DNA from: Gordonibacter sp. Marseille-P4307
GTDB taxonomy: Bacteria; Actinomycetota; Coriobacteriia; Coriobacteriales; Eggerthellaceae
Direction of reading: 5' to 3'
NCBI RefSeq assembly: GCF_900604965.1
Contig: NZ_UWPD01000001.1
Coordinates: 1,132,642-1,196,641 of the forward strand
Length of the DNA stretch: 64,000 nucleotides
In this document: piece after piece, positions 27,646 through 34,604 of the stretch
How positions within the stretch are numbered: the stretch's first letter is position 1
Layout of the letters: each line of letters begins with the position of its first letter
The notes under the pieces: model-generated
The model's input: only the letters and a program-made list of their open reading frames with translations
What the model was told of the DNA's origin: nothing
The model's database searches: none
Translations under genes and position numbers: made by a program

Positions 27646-28518
27646 GTCCATCCACGTCTTGAACCGATCCTGCGCAGCGAGGCACGTCTCGGTCAGATAC
27701 CCCCGTTCCTGGTTCCACTCCGAGAGACCGCGGTAGTAATAGGCCTTCATGCTATCGGCGATGACGAACGGCACGACGTTGCTCGCCAGGCATTCCTTCA
27801 GCATGATGAGCCGGCCGACGCGGCCGTTTCCGTCCTGGAAGGGATGGATGCGCTCGAACTTGACGTGGAGCTCGATGATCTGCTCGAGCGTGTGAGCCGC
27901 CTTCGGGTCGTATTCACGCAGGAGCTCGCCGATCTCTCCTGCAACTCCTTCGGGCCGCGTCGTGGTCATGTTCGCCACTTCGTTGGGCAGCGTCTTGTAA
28001 TCGCCCACGGCGAACCACGGGAGCCTGCTATCGGAGGTGCCGTCCTTCAGCGTTCTGTGAAGCTCCTTGATAAGGCGCTCGGATAGGGGCTTTTGGGCGT
28101 TTTCCAGGACGCAGTCGATGCAGTGGAAGTGGTTCGCCGCCTCGATGACGTCGTCGACTTTGATCGATTCCCCCTCGAAGCCGATGGTCGAGGTCTCGAA
28201 GATGAATCGGGTTTGATCCATCGAGAGGCGGGAGCCTTCCATGTGGTTGGAGTTGTAGGTGAGTTCGATCTGCAGCTTATGGTAGATGCCCCCGTGGACG
28301 CCGGCTCGCTTCTCCTCCAGAAGGCGGGCGAGCAGGGCGTTCGGTTCGATGCTCGCTTTCGCGTTCGCGCGCGCGGGCTTTTCGGCATCGTCGGGGATGT
28401 TCCACGTCTTTCCCGTAAGGAAGGCCCCGGGAACGCGCCCCTGGGCGCAGTAGTTCCGAACGCTTCGTTCGGAAACGCCCCATATCGCAGCTATTTCTGA
28501 TGCGGAAAGAAAGCTCAT
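27619..28518 (-). CDS. HTH-Fic protein (class II, self-inhibited Fic AMP-transferase)
   Basis: A 299-residue protein. An N-terminal helix-turn-helix (about residues 5-42, EIAAIWGVSERSVRNYCAQG and GKTWNIP) is followed by the Fic domain. The catalytic loop is HPFQDGNGRVGR (225-236), matching HxFx(D/E)GNGRxxR. The inhibitory motif SNHMEG (90-95) precedes the core, as in class II Fic proteins, so activity is probably held down by its own Glu. Likely activity is transfer of AMP from ATP to a protein hydroxyl; the target is unknown. ATG 28518 is preferred; a TTG eight codons earlier is possible. No separate antitoxin gene is seen. A 34-bp palindrome lies upstream. Confidence 0.9.
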   Translation of the reverse strand: MSFLSASEIAAIWGVSERSVRNYCAQGRVPGAFLTGKTWNIPDDAEKPARANAKASIEPNALLARLLEEKRAGVHGGIYHKLQIELTYNSNHMEGSRLSMDQTRFIFETSTIGFEGESIKVDDVIEAANHFHCIDCVLENAQKPLSERLIKELHRTLKDGTSDSRLPWFAVGDYKTLPNEVANMTTTRPEGVAGEIGELLREYDPKAAHTLEQIIELHVKFERIHPFQDGNGRVGRLIMLKECLASNVVPFVIADSMKAYYYRGLSEWNQERGYLTETCLAAQDRFKTWMDYFRIPHGE

Positions 28519-28570
28519 CGGCGATACCAGCCCTATCGGCAAAAAACGATGGTGCGAGTATACCAGATGC

Positions 28571-28604
28571 AGTTATTTATTGCCGTTAACGGCAATAAAT
28601 AACT
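28571..28604. promoter_or_regulatory. 34-bp perfect palindrome upstream of fic
   Basis: Every base from 28571 to 28604 pairs with its mirror partner. The core is TTGCCGTTAACGGCAA, with AT-rich outer arms (TTATTTA/TAAATAA). It lies about 53 bases before the fic start and touches the truncation point of the XRE gene. The Fic protein's own HTH is a plausible ligand, suggesting autoregulation; this is inference. Confidence 0.75.
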
Positions 28605-29054
28605 CGCCAACAAATCAAGATAGTCCGCCAGACTGTCTCAAAATGGGAGCGCGGCCTTTCGGTTCCCGACTCCGATATGCTTGTCTCGATATCGGAAGTG
28701 CTCGATGTTTCCGTGGGGGCGCTGCTTGGTGAAACCGTTTCGGAACCTGAAGCGGATAATCTTAGTGCAATTGCCGAAAAGCTCCAGGTCGTCGACCTCC
28801 AGTTCGCTCGTGGGAGGAAGTTGTGGCGGAGATTGGTCCGCGGAACCCTGCTCGCCTTGGCCATTGCGACCGCCCTCGTCTTCGCGTGCCTGATTCTGCT
28901 GGGAAGCCCTTACTCGCATTGGCACTTCTCCGATCCCGAGCTGGCGGTCGCGGGCACCCTATACCACGGATTTGAGTGGGCTTTCGTCCGAATTGCGCCG
29001 ATCGTGCTTGTCGCAGCGATCGCCGGGCTCTTCCTCTTACGGAAACGCGAGTAA
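28605..29054 (+). pseudogene. 5'-truncated XRE-family regulator with membrane tail
   Basis: Reading back from the ATG at 28677 the frame stays open and encodes RQTVSKWERGLSVPDSDM, the second half of a classic HTH_3 domain, then LVSISEVLDVSVGALLGE. Everything before the recognition helix is missing, and similarity stops within about 30 bases of the palindrome edge. The remainder has two membrane segments (around LLALAIATALVFACLILLG and IVLVAAIAGLFLLRKRE). Such proteins normally pair a DNA-binding domain with a membrane sensor. As it stands it cannot bind DNA normally. The fic segment probably replaced its 5' end. Confidence 0.65.
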
Positions 29055-29057
29055 ACC

Positions 29058-29098
29058 GAGGGCTTCCGGGAACGTCTCGGAAGCCCTCTTCTTCTTCT
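29058..29098 (+). terminator. Terminator after the truncated XRE gene
   Basis: GAGGGCTTCCG (29058-29068) pairs with CGGAAGCCCTC (29078-29088), then a TTCTTCTTCT tract. Confidence 0.75.
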
Positions 29099-29313
29099 AG
29101 GGTCTTCCTGCCCTCTGCGCGAAGCTCGAGAGGCGATAAACCGCTCGCTATGCGGGTGGTCGCGATTTTCCGGGCGTTATATGGAGCCGGCTTGCATCAG
29201 CGGTATATACGCTGCGAATAAGATTCTCGGCAATACCGAGGACTAGATTCGAAGGAGGCGACCGTTTCGCCCTTTACCGATGATGAACTCTGTGTGCTCA
29301 TCAAATTTCGCTC

Positions 29314-29342
29314 TTGCGCGCCCCCTCCCGGTCGCGTATCAT
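29314..29342 (+). promoter_or_regulatory. Promoter of tRNA-Gly/tRNA-Cys, right copy
   Basis: TTGCGC (29314-29319), a 17-bp spacer, TATCAT (29337-29342). Confidence 0.65.
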
Positions 29343-29355
29343 GGTCACCCGTGAC

Positions 29356-29431
29356 GCGGACATGGCTCAGCTGGTAGAGCACCACCTTGCCAAGGTGGGG
29401 GTCGCGGGTTCGAACCCCGTTGTCCGCTCCA
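29356..29431 (+). tRNA. tRNA-Gly (GCC), right copy
   Basis: Same sequence as the left copy: acceptor arms GCGGACA/TGTCCGC, anticodon loop TTGCCAA, CCA encoded. Confidence 0.96.
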
Positions 29432-29483
29432 CCGTCTTCCCGGGGCCGGCCATCAAGCGTGGCCGGCCCCTTGCTTTAGACCC

Positions 29484-29557
29484 GGCGACGTGGCCAAGCG
29501 GTAAGGCAGAGGCCTGCAAAGCCTTCACCCCCGGTTCGAATCCGGGCGTCGCCTCCA
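29484..29557 (+). tRNA. tRNA-Cys (GCA), right copy
   Basis: Acceptor arms GGCGACG/CGTCGCC, anticodon loop CTGCAAA, CCA encoded; one base differs from the left copy (AGCGGTAA near the D-loop). Confidence 0.96.
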
Positions 29558-29570
29558 GAAAAGACCCCGA

Positions 29571-29602
29571 GAGGGGCCCCTCCCGGGGCCCCTCTCGCAT
29601 AC
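29571..29602 (+). terminator. GC-rich hairpin after the right tRNA-Cys
   Basis: GAGAGGGGCCCC/GGGGCCCCTCTC, as in the left copy. Confidence 0.6.
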
Positions 29603-29727
29603 CCGGGGGCTTTCCCGGCGGAGGCGGCCCGGCCCCCGGTTCCCCGGCGCGGCTCCGCTACTGGGTCCCTCGGCGCAGCTCCGCGCCTCGCGTTGCGTGG
29701 GTGCGGGTCGTATGAGTGCGGGGCCGG

Positions 29728-30525
29728 CTAAGCCGCCTTCGTCAGACGGATGCCGATGTAGCAGGAGGTTTCCGGCAGCCCCGCTATGTCGTAGGCGCTG
29801 GAAAGCTGGATGCCCGACACCTTCCAGACGTAATCGGTCCCCTCGACGGAGACCTCGCCTTCGGTGAAGGTGTTGCCGGCTTCGTCGGTTCCCGTATCGG
29901 TGACCGAGTCGGCCTCGAATCCCTGCGCGGTGATCGCGGAGCGCACGGCGGCCTCGACGCTGCCGGATGCGAAGTCGGCATAGCGAACCACCATGCTGTT
30001 CGTGGTTCGGTCGGCGGAGAACAGCCATCCGCCGTTCATGAGTTTGGAAGCTTCGCCTGCGTTAAGCGCCGAGAACCCCTTCAAGTACATGAGGGACGCG
30101 GCGGCAGACGACGTGTCGGCGGGAAGCTTGTACAGGGTCAGGTCGCTGTCGCTCTCCTCGCTTTGGGCGATATAGGTGTATCCGGCATCGTCGAACGCCT
30201 TCTTGATCTCGTCGTTGCTGAGGGTGGCCATTTCGGCGAGCTTGGGAAGGCTTGCGATCGAAGGCTCTTTCGCGAGGTTTCGTGCGACTGCGGACGAGGC
30301 GTTCTCGCTGGCGCGCATCGGTTCGAGCACCGTTGCGTTCACGAACAGGCCGCCCACGACGATTCCCGCGGCAACGACGGCCCCGATGAAGGCGAGAGCC
30401 GGCCCGGCGGGCTGCACCGGGCGTTTCAGGGCGCTTCCGTCCAGGTAGCGGACGCCCTCGTGTTCGGTGTCGTAAGCGCGCTCGAGATGGGCGCTTTGAC
30501 CGTGCAGTATCTCTTCGATGTTCAC
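29728..30525 (-). CDS. Single-pass membrane protein of unknown function
   Basis: A 265-residue protein. The cytoplasmic N-terminus (1-40) is followed by one membrane helix (about 42-62, ALAFIGAVVAAGIVVGGLF) and a large outer domain without cysteine pairing or a known motif. The outer part has a repeated ADF/YAD-type beta character and ends with CYIGIRL. The GTG start at 30525 has AGGAG upstream, and a perfect TATAAT lies at 30563-30558 on this strand. I recognise no family. It is divergent from the terC riboswitch unit, and the two promoters interleave. Confidence 0.75.
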   Translation of the reverse strand: MNIEEILHGQSAHLERAYDTEHEGVRYLDGSALKRPVQPAGPALAFIGAVVAAGIVVGGLFVNATVLEPMRASENASSAVARNLAKEPSIASLPKLAEMATLSNDEIKKAFDDAGYTYIAQSEESDSDLTLYKLPADTSSAAASLMYLKGFSALNAGEASKLMNGGWLFSADRTTNSMVVRYADFASGSVEAAVRSAITAQGFEADSVTDTGTDEAGNTFTEGEVSVEGTDYVWKVSGIQLSSAYDIAGLPETSCYIGIRLTKAA

Positions 30526-30557
30526 AGGGCTGCTCCTAGCGGTTTTGTGCAGTGCGC

Positions 30558-30563
30558 ATTATA
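30558..30563 (-). promoter_or_regulatory. -10 box for the minus-strand membrane protein
   Basis: Perfect TATAAT read on the minus strand, inside the region that also holds the terC promoter. Confidence 0.6.
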
Positions 30564-30566
30564 CCA

Positions 30567-30595
30567 TTGGCCCGAAACCGCGATCGTGCTAGAAT
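30567..30595 (+). promoter_or_regulatory. Promoter of the riboswitch-terC transcript
   Basis: TTGGCC (30567-30572), a 17-bp spacer, TAGAAT (30590-30595), ending about ten bases before the aptamer. Confidence 0.65.
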
Positions 30596-30605
30596 GGTTG
30601 CGCCC

Positions 30606-30677
30606 ATGGGGGAGTAGTTAGCGCAAGCGTGCTTGCGGGTTGTGTCAACATCATGGCTTTCCAGCCTGGCACTCCTT
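30606..30677 (+). promoter_or_regulatory. yybP-ykoY-type (manganese) riboswitch aptamer
   Basis: The leader starts GGGGGAGTAG and contains TGTCAACATCA, the two conserved loop motifs of the yybP-ykoY family. The first GGAGT can close with ACTCC at 30671-30675 as the basal stem; GCGCAAGCGTGC and TGGCTTTCCAGCC-type helices lie inside. A terminator hairpin follows directly, and the gene behind it is terC, a known target of this Mn2+-sensing class (alx in E. coli). An increase of terC read-through with Mn is the expected behaviour. Confidence 0.8.
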
Positions 30678-30687
30678 AAAAAACGAG

Positions 30688-30729
30688 ACTCGTGGCGCTT
30701 CCGTTCGCGGAGGCGCTGCGAGTTTTTTT
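30688..30729 (+). terminator. Riboswitch-controlled terminator before terC
   Basis: ACTCG-GGCGC-TCCG pairs with CGGA-GCGC-CGAGT around a TTCG loop, followed by T7. It lies between the aptamer and the terC start, so it is the expression platform. Confidence 0.8.
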
Positions 30730-30775
30730 ATGTTCGCCTGGGTTGAAACGATACGAGACAAGACAAGGAGCCTGG

Positions 30776-31585
30776 ATGTTCGACCTTTCGATATTCGCCT
30801 CGCCCGATGCGTGGATCGCCTTGATCACGCTTACGTTCCTCGAGATCGTGCTGGGGATCGACAACATCGTGTTCATCACCATCACCACCGATCGCCTTCC
30901 CGCGTCCCAACAGCATCTGGGCCGCAAGCTGGGTTTGGCGGGCGCCTTCATCATGCGCGCGCTCTTCCTCAGCGTCGCCGCTTTCCTCACCCATCTAGTC
31001 CAGCCGCTGTTCACGATCGATCTCGGGGTTTTCTCCCATGGTTTTTCGGTTCGTGACATCATCTTGCTTCTAGGCGGCGCCTATCTTATCTACAAGGGCG
31101 TCGACGAGCTGCGCAGCCTGCTGCGCCTCGACGAGCTGAAAGAGAAGCATGGGGAGGGTGCGAGCGGGCATGCGAAGGGGCTCTCCCTCGGCCGGGCGAT
31201 CGGCACCATCATGGTGATGGATCTGGTGTTTTCCATCGATTCGGTTATCACTGCCGTGGGTCTGTCCGACTATCTGGTCATCATGATCCTGGCTGTTCTC
31301 ATCGCCATCGTGCTGATGATGGTGTTCATCGACGGCATTTCGGACTTCATCAACGCGCATATCGAGATGAAGATCCTTGCGCTCGTGTTCATTTCGGTTA
31401 TCGGCATGCTGCTCGTGCTGGATTCCGTGGGCCTGCACACCGATATCGAACTGCTCGATATGCACGTCGAGAAGCTCATGGTGTATTTCGCCATGGTGTT
31501 CGCCGTGGTGCTGGAGTTCATTCAGATGCGCTACAGCTCCAATGCCAAAAAGTGGCTCGAACAGAATTCCGACGTCTCTCGCTAG
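30776..31585 (+). CDS. terC: TerC-family membrane protein, probable Mn2+ exporter
   Basis: A 269-residue integral membrane protein with about seven helices. The TerC signatures are FLEIVLGIDNIVFITITTD (residues about 18-36) and its repeat VMDLVFSIDSVITAVGL, each with the conserved acidic residue in a helix. Related proteins (Alx, MntP-like role) export manganese or load secreted metalloproteins. ATG 30776 follows AAGGAG. The upstream riboswitch supports a metal-homeostasis role over tellurite resistance. Confidence 0.9.
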   Translation: MFDLSIFASPDAWIALITLTFLEIVLGIDNIVFITITTDRLPASQQHLGRKLGLAGAFIMRALFLSVAAFLTHLVQPLFTIDLGVFSHGFSVRDIILLLGGAYLIYKGVDELRSLLRLDELKEKHGEGASGHAKGLSLGRAIGTIMVMDLVFSIDSVITAVGLSDYLVIMILAVLIAIVLMMVFIDGISDFINAHIEMKILALVFISVIGMLLVLDSVGLHTDIELLDMHVEKLMVYFAMVFAVVLEFIQMRYSSNAKKWLEQNSDVSR

Positions 31586-31634
31586 CGCGCTAGCGAGGTT
31601 CGGGATAAGGCGCTCGAAGCCTTCTCCGGCGGTT

Positions 31635-32570
31635 CTACCGGCTCGACCGGTTGCGGGGTTCCGAGCCTTGGAACCGGTCGAATCCGTTTTCAGACAGGAT
31701 GAACCGCGCGCCCCCTTCGATCACCCGTGCGGAGAAAGGCGTGGAGAGCCCCGGAGTCTCGCCGTCGTACTGGATGTGCATGGGAGGATCGGCCTGCACG
31801 TGCACGGTTTTCGAGCGATGGATCTCCAACGAGTCGGTGCGGTCGGGAAACTCCCCGTCGCGGTCGAGGAATCCCGCCAGCAATGCGGGAAGCAGTCCGA
31901 AGGCGTTTTCCGCTTTCAGGATCACCACGTCGAGCGACCCGTCGCGCGGGAGGTTCTCGTGCGTGACCGTGATGTCGAACTGGATCTTGGAGAAGTTCAC
32001 CAGCAGGATCCCCAGCGCGTCGCGCTCGAGGGTCTTATCGTCCAGCGTGATGGTGAGATGGGATTTCTTCGGTAGCGGGTTGGACACGGCCGCCTGGAAG
32101 TAGGCCATCGGTCCCAGAAGCTTCTTCGAGGGACGGGCGTCGTGCATGATGGTGGCATCGTAGCCCGCGCCCGCCATGATACCGAATCCGAATTTCCGGC
32201 CGGCCACCTCGATTTCCCCTAGATCGAAGTCGAGCGTGCGCATATCGCGGGTCATGGTGGCAAGAGCGTACGGTTCGATGGGTGCGAGCAGGTTGTTTGC
32301 CAGAAGGTTCGCGGTTCCGGCGGGGAAGGGCAGGATGGGGATTTTCGTTTTAGCCAGATGATAGGATATCGCGGCCACCGTTCCGTCGCCGCCCGCCGCC
32401 ACTACCGCGTCGAAGTTCGAAGCATCGTGGAGCAGGGCCTGAGCGTCGATGGGCCCGTTGGTGGAACGGATGCAGATCTCGTCGGCGTCCTTGTTGACTA
32501 AGCGCACGTAGTCGTAAATCGCTCCGTCGGCGTATCCCGCCTTCAAATTGTTGATAACGAGCAGTTTCAT
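31635..32570 (-). CDS. Diacylglycerol/lipid kinase family protein
   Basis: A 311-residue member of the DAGK catalytic family. ATP-site motifs are the glycine-rich VVAAGGDGTVAAIS and PFPAGTANLLANNL; GEIEVAGRKFGFGIMAGAGYDA forms the second domain entry. The substrate may be diacylglycerol, undecaprenol or a related lipid and cannot be told. ATG 32570 (MKLLVINN) matches the family N-terminus; the open frame runs 26 codons further. It is divergent from rnd across 70 bases, with GAGGG upstream. Confidence 0.85.
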   Translation of the reverse strand: MKLLVINNLKAGYADGAIYDYVRLVNKDADEICIRSTNGPIDAQALLHDASNFDAVVAAGGDGTVAAISYHLAKTKIPILPFPAGTANLLANNLLAPIEPYALATMTRDMRTLDFDLGEIEVAGRKFGFGIMAGAGYDATIMHDARPSKKLLGPMAYFQAAVSNPLPKKSHLTITLDDKTLERDALGILLVNFSKIQFDITVTHENLPRDGSLDVVILKAENAFGLLPALLAGFLDRDGEFPDRTDSLEIHRSKTVHVQADPPMHIQYDGETPGLSTPFSARVIEGGARFILSENGFDRFQGSEPRNRSSR

Positions 32571-32640
32571 CGAGCGGCCCTCGTTTTGGTAGAATGAACC
32601 GAGTTGTTCCCATGATATAGCAAGGCGAGGATCTGTCTGC

Positions 32641-33783
32641 ATGTACATAGAAAGCCAAGACGAGCTCGACTCTTTCGTCCAACGGGCTGCAAGCTCCTCG
32701 CTTCTGGCAATCGATACCGAGTTCCTTCGCGAGAAAACCTACTATGCGAAGCTCTGCCTGCTGCAGATCGCGACCGACGACGAAGTGGTCATCATCGATC
32801 CTCTGGCGGCGATCGATGTCGCCGCGCTCGCGCCCCTTCTGGTCGATGAGCGCATCATCAAGATCTTTCATGCTGGCCACCAAGACCTCGAGCTTCTATA
32901 CCGCAACGTCGGCGTGCTGCCCTCTCCTGTGTTCGACACGCAGATCGCAGCGGCGCTTCTGGGGCACACCCAGCAGATAGGGTACGGATCGCTGGTGGGC
33001 GCTTTATGCGGGGTGCGCATCAAGAAGGCCGATTCCTTCACCGATTGGTCGCATCGGCCGCTGTCCGACTCCCAGATTCAGTACGCAGGGGAAGACGTGG
33101 TCTATCTTCCCAAGATCTACGCGACGATGAGGCGGCGTCTGGAGGAGAAGGGTCGCCTCGAATGGCTGCGCAACGATTTCGCGGAACTGTCGGACCCAGC
33201 GCGCTACGAGGTTGACGAGCGCGAACGGTTCCGCCGATTGAAGCACGTTTCGTCCCTGTCGCGCTGCCAGATGGCTGCGGCGCGCGAGATGGCCGCCTGG
33301 CGCGAGGCTGCGGCGCGCGATCGCAACATCCCCCGCAAATGGGTGCTGTCCGACGAGCAGATCGTCGAGGCCTGCAAGCGCGAGCCGCGTACGATCGATG
33401 ATCTGTTCATGGTTCGCGGTATGCGCGAGCGCCTCAATGTGCGCGACGCGCGCACGATTGTCTCGCGGATCGTATCGGCTATGAATGCGCCGGCGGATAC
33501 CTGGCCCGATTCGGGTAACCCGTCGAAGAGCGAGCCCAACGTGGATATGCAGGTGGATCTTATGATGGCCATCGTGCGCATGCGCGCGCGTGAAAACGAC
33601 ATCGCCATTCCGACGCTTGCCAGCCATGACGATCTGACCAAGATCGCGCGGGGGTACTGCGAGGACGTCGAGATCCTGCGCGGATGGCGGCGCGAGCTGA
33701 TCGGGGCGGAGCTGCTCGATCTGCTGAACGGGCGCATCTCGCTTTCGGTGGAAAACGGCGCCGTGCGCATCGACCGCTTCTAG
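32641..33783 (+). CDS. rnd: Ribonuclease D
   Basis: A 380-residue 3'-5' exoribonuclease for tRNA 3' maturation. The DEDD catalytic residues lie in LAIDTEFLRE, FHAGHQDLELLYRN, and the third motif around VFDTQIAAALLG with YAGEDVVYLPKIY. An HRDC domain follows (about 210-290), then a second HRDC-like helical segment. The start ATG follows GGCGAGG; a TAGAAT at 32590-32595 is a likely -10 box. Confidence 0.92.
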   Translation: MYIESQDELDSFVQRAASSSLLAIDTEFLREKTYYAKLCLLQIATDDEVVIIDPLAAIDVAALAPLLVDERIIKIFHAGHQDLELLYRNVGVLPSPVFDTQIAAALLGHTQQIGYGSLVGALCGVRIKKADSFTDWSHRPLSDSQIQYAGEDVVYLPKIYATMRRRLEEKGRLEWLRNDFAELSDPARYEVDERERFRRLKHVSSLSRCQMAAAREMAAWREAAARDRNIPRKWVLSDEQIVEACKREPRTIDDLFMVRGMRERLNVRDARTIVSRIVSAMNAPADTWPDSGNPSKSEPNVDMQVDLMMAIVRMRARENDIAIPTLASHDDLTKIARGYCEDVEILRGWRRELIGAELLDLLNGRISLSVENGAVRIDRF

Positions 33784-33887
33784 GATCGGCTCGGCCCGCC
33801 TCGAAGGTTTCTTGAGTTTCCGTATCGGAGCGATAACGAAGACCCGTCGTGACGAGCGCGCGCCCGAGGGAGGGTTGCCCGTTTCGC

Positions 33888-33893
33888 TATAAT
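33888..33893 (+). promoter_or_regulatory. -10 box for the zinc peptidase-xseAB operon
   Basis: Perfect TATAAT, 43 bases before the start codon; no clear -35. Confidence 0.55.
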
Positions 33894-33936
33894 CGACGGC
33901 AGCGACGCGCGCATGCGTCATCGAGAAAGGACCGTT

Positions 33937-34602
33937 ATGTTTTCCACGAGCTACCTGCTGCTCATCGCCGCGACGATCGCCATCGGCGCCGGAGCGACGT
34001 TCTATGTGAACAACCGACTGAAGCGCTATTCCAGCGTTCCCGTCACCAATGGCCTGACCGGGGCCGATGCGGCGCGCGGGATGCTTGCTTACTACGGCAT
34101 CCAGGGCGTCAACGTGTATCGCGGCGGCGAGGGCCAGGACTTTTTCGACCCCCGTTCCAATTCCATCAGCCTGTCTCCCGACGTCTACGACGGGCGGTCG
34201 GTAACGGCCACGGCAACCGCCTGCCACGAATGCGGGCACGCTTATCAGTATGCGCAGGACTATACGCCCATGAAGGTGCGTACGGCTATCGTTCCGGCGG
34301 TGAATGCCGCTTCGAACGCCTGGGTGTTCCTGCTTATGATCGGCATCGCGCTCAACGTCGCCGGTTTCGTGAACCTCGCTATCGTCATGTACGCGGTTGT
34401 GGTTCTGTTCAGCCTGATCACTCTGCCGGTCGAGCTCGACGCCTCGCGTCGGGCCATGGTCTACATGGGATCGGTGAATCTCCCCGAGATCGAACGTAAA
34501 GGCTCGTTCGATGTTCTGCGCGCTTGCGCCCTTACCTATGTCGCCGCCGCGCTCACCTCCATCCTTCAGCTGGTGTGGCTGCTGAGCCAGAGAAGCGAGT
34601 AG
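33937..34602 (+). CDS. Membrane-bound neutral zinc metallopeptidase (YugP-like)
   Basis: A 221-residue membrane protein with an N-terminal helix (about 5-22), the zinc motif TACHECGHAYQYAQ (HExxH type), and two or three C-terminal helices (LLMIGIALNVAGFV, IVMYAVVVLFSLI). PVELDASRRA after the last core helix probably supplies the third metal ligand (Glu), as in the Zn_peptidase_2 family. Substrates are unknown. The ATG at 33937 follows GAAAGGA. xseA begins two bases after its stop. Confidence 0.88.
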   Translation: MFSTSYLLLIAATIAIGAGATFYVNNRLKRYSSVPVTNGLTGADAARGMLAYYGIQGVNVYRGGEGQDFFDPRSNSISLSPDVYDGRSVTATATACHECGHAYQYAQDYTPMKVRTAIVPAVNAASNAWVFLLMIGIALNVAGFVNLAIVMYAVVVLFSLITLPVELDASRRAMVYMGSVNLPEIERKGSFDVLRACALTYVAAALTSILQLVWLLSQRSE

Positions 34603-34604
34603 CC

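Larger units (their letters stand above)
29313..29622 (+). repeat. Right copy of the duplicated tRNA-Gly/tRNA-Cys transcription unit
   Basis: Direct repeat of 18411-18718, about 310 bp and offset by 10.9 kb. Promoter, both tRNAs and the terminator hairpin are conserved; the spacer between the tRNAs differs most. Confidence 0.93.

Noticed and set aside
27650-28086. C-terminal part of a long plus-strand frame starting in the hydrolase remnant
   Set aside because: This part is the complement of the fic gene; only the first 130 or so codons resemble a hydrolase.
18412-29622. Integrase-mediated tRNA att sites
   Set aside because: The repeat covers a whole two-tRNA transcription unit instead of a short tRNA 3' end, and no integrase gene lies inside; homologous duplication fits better.
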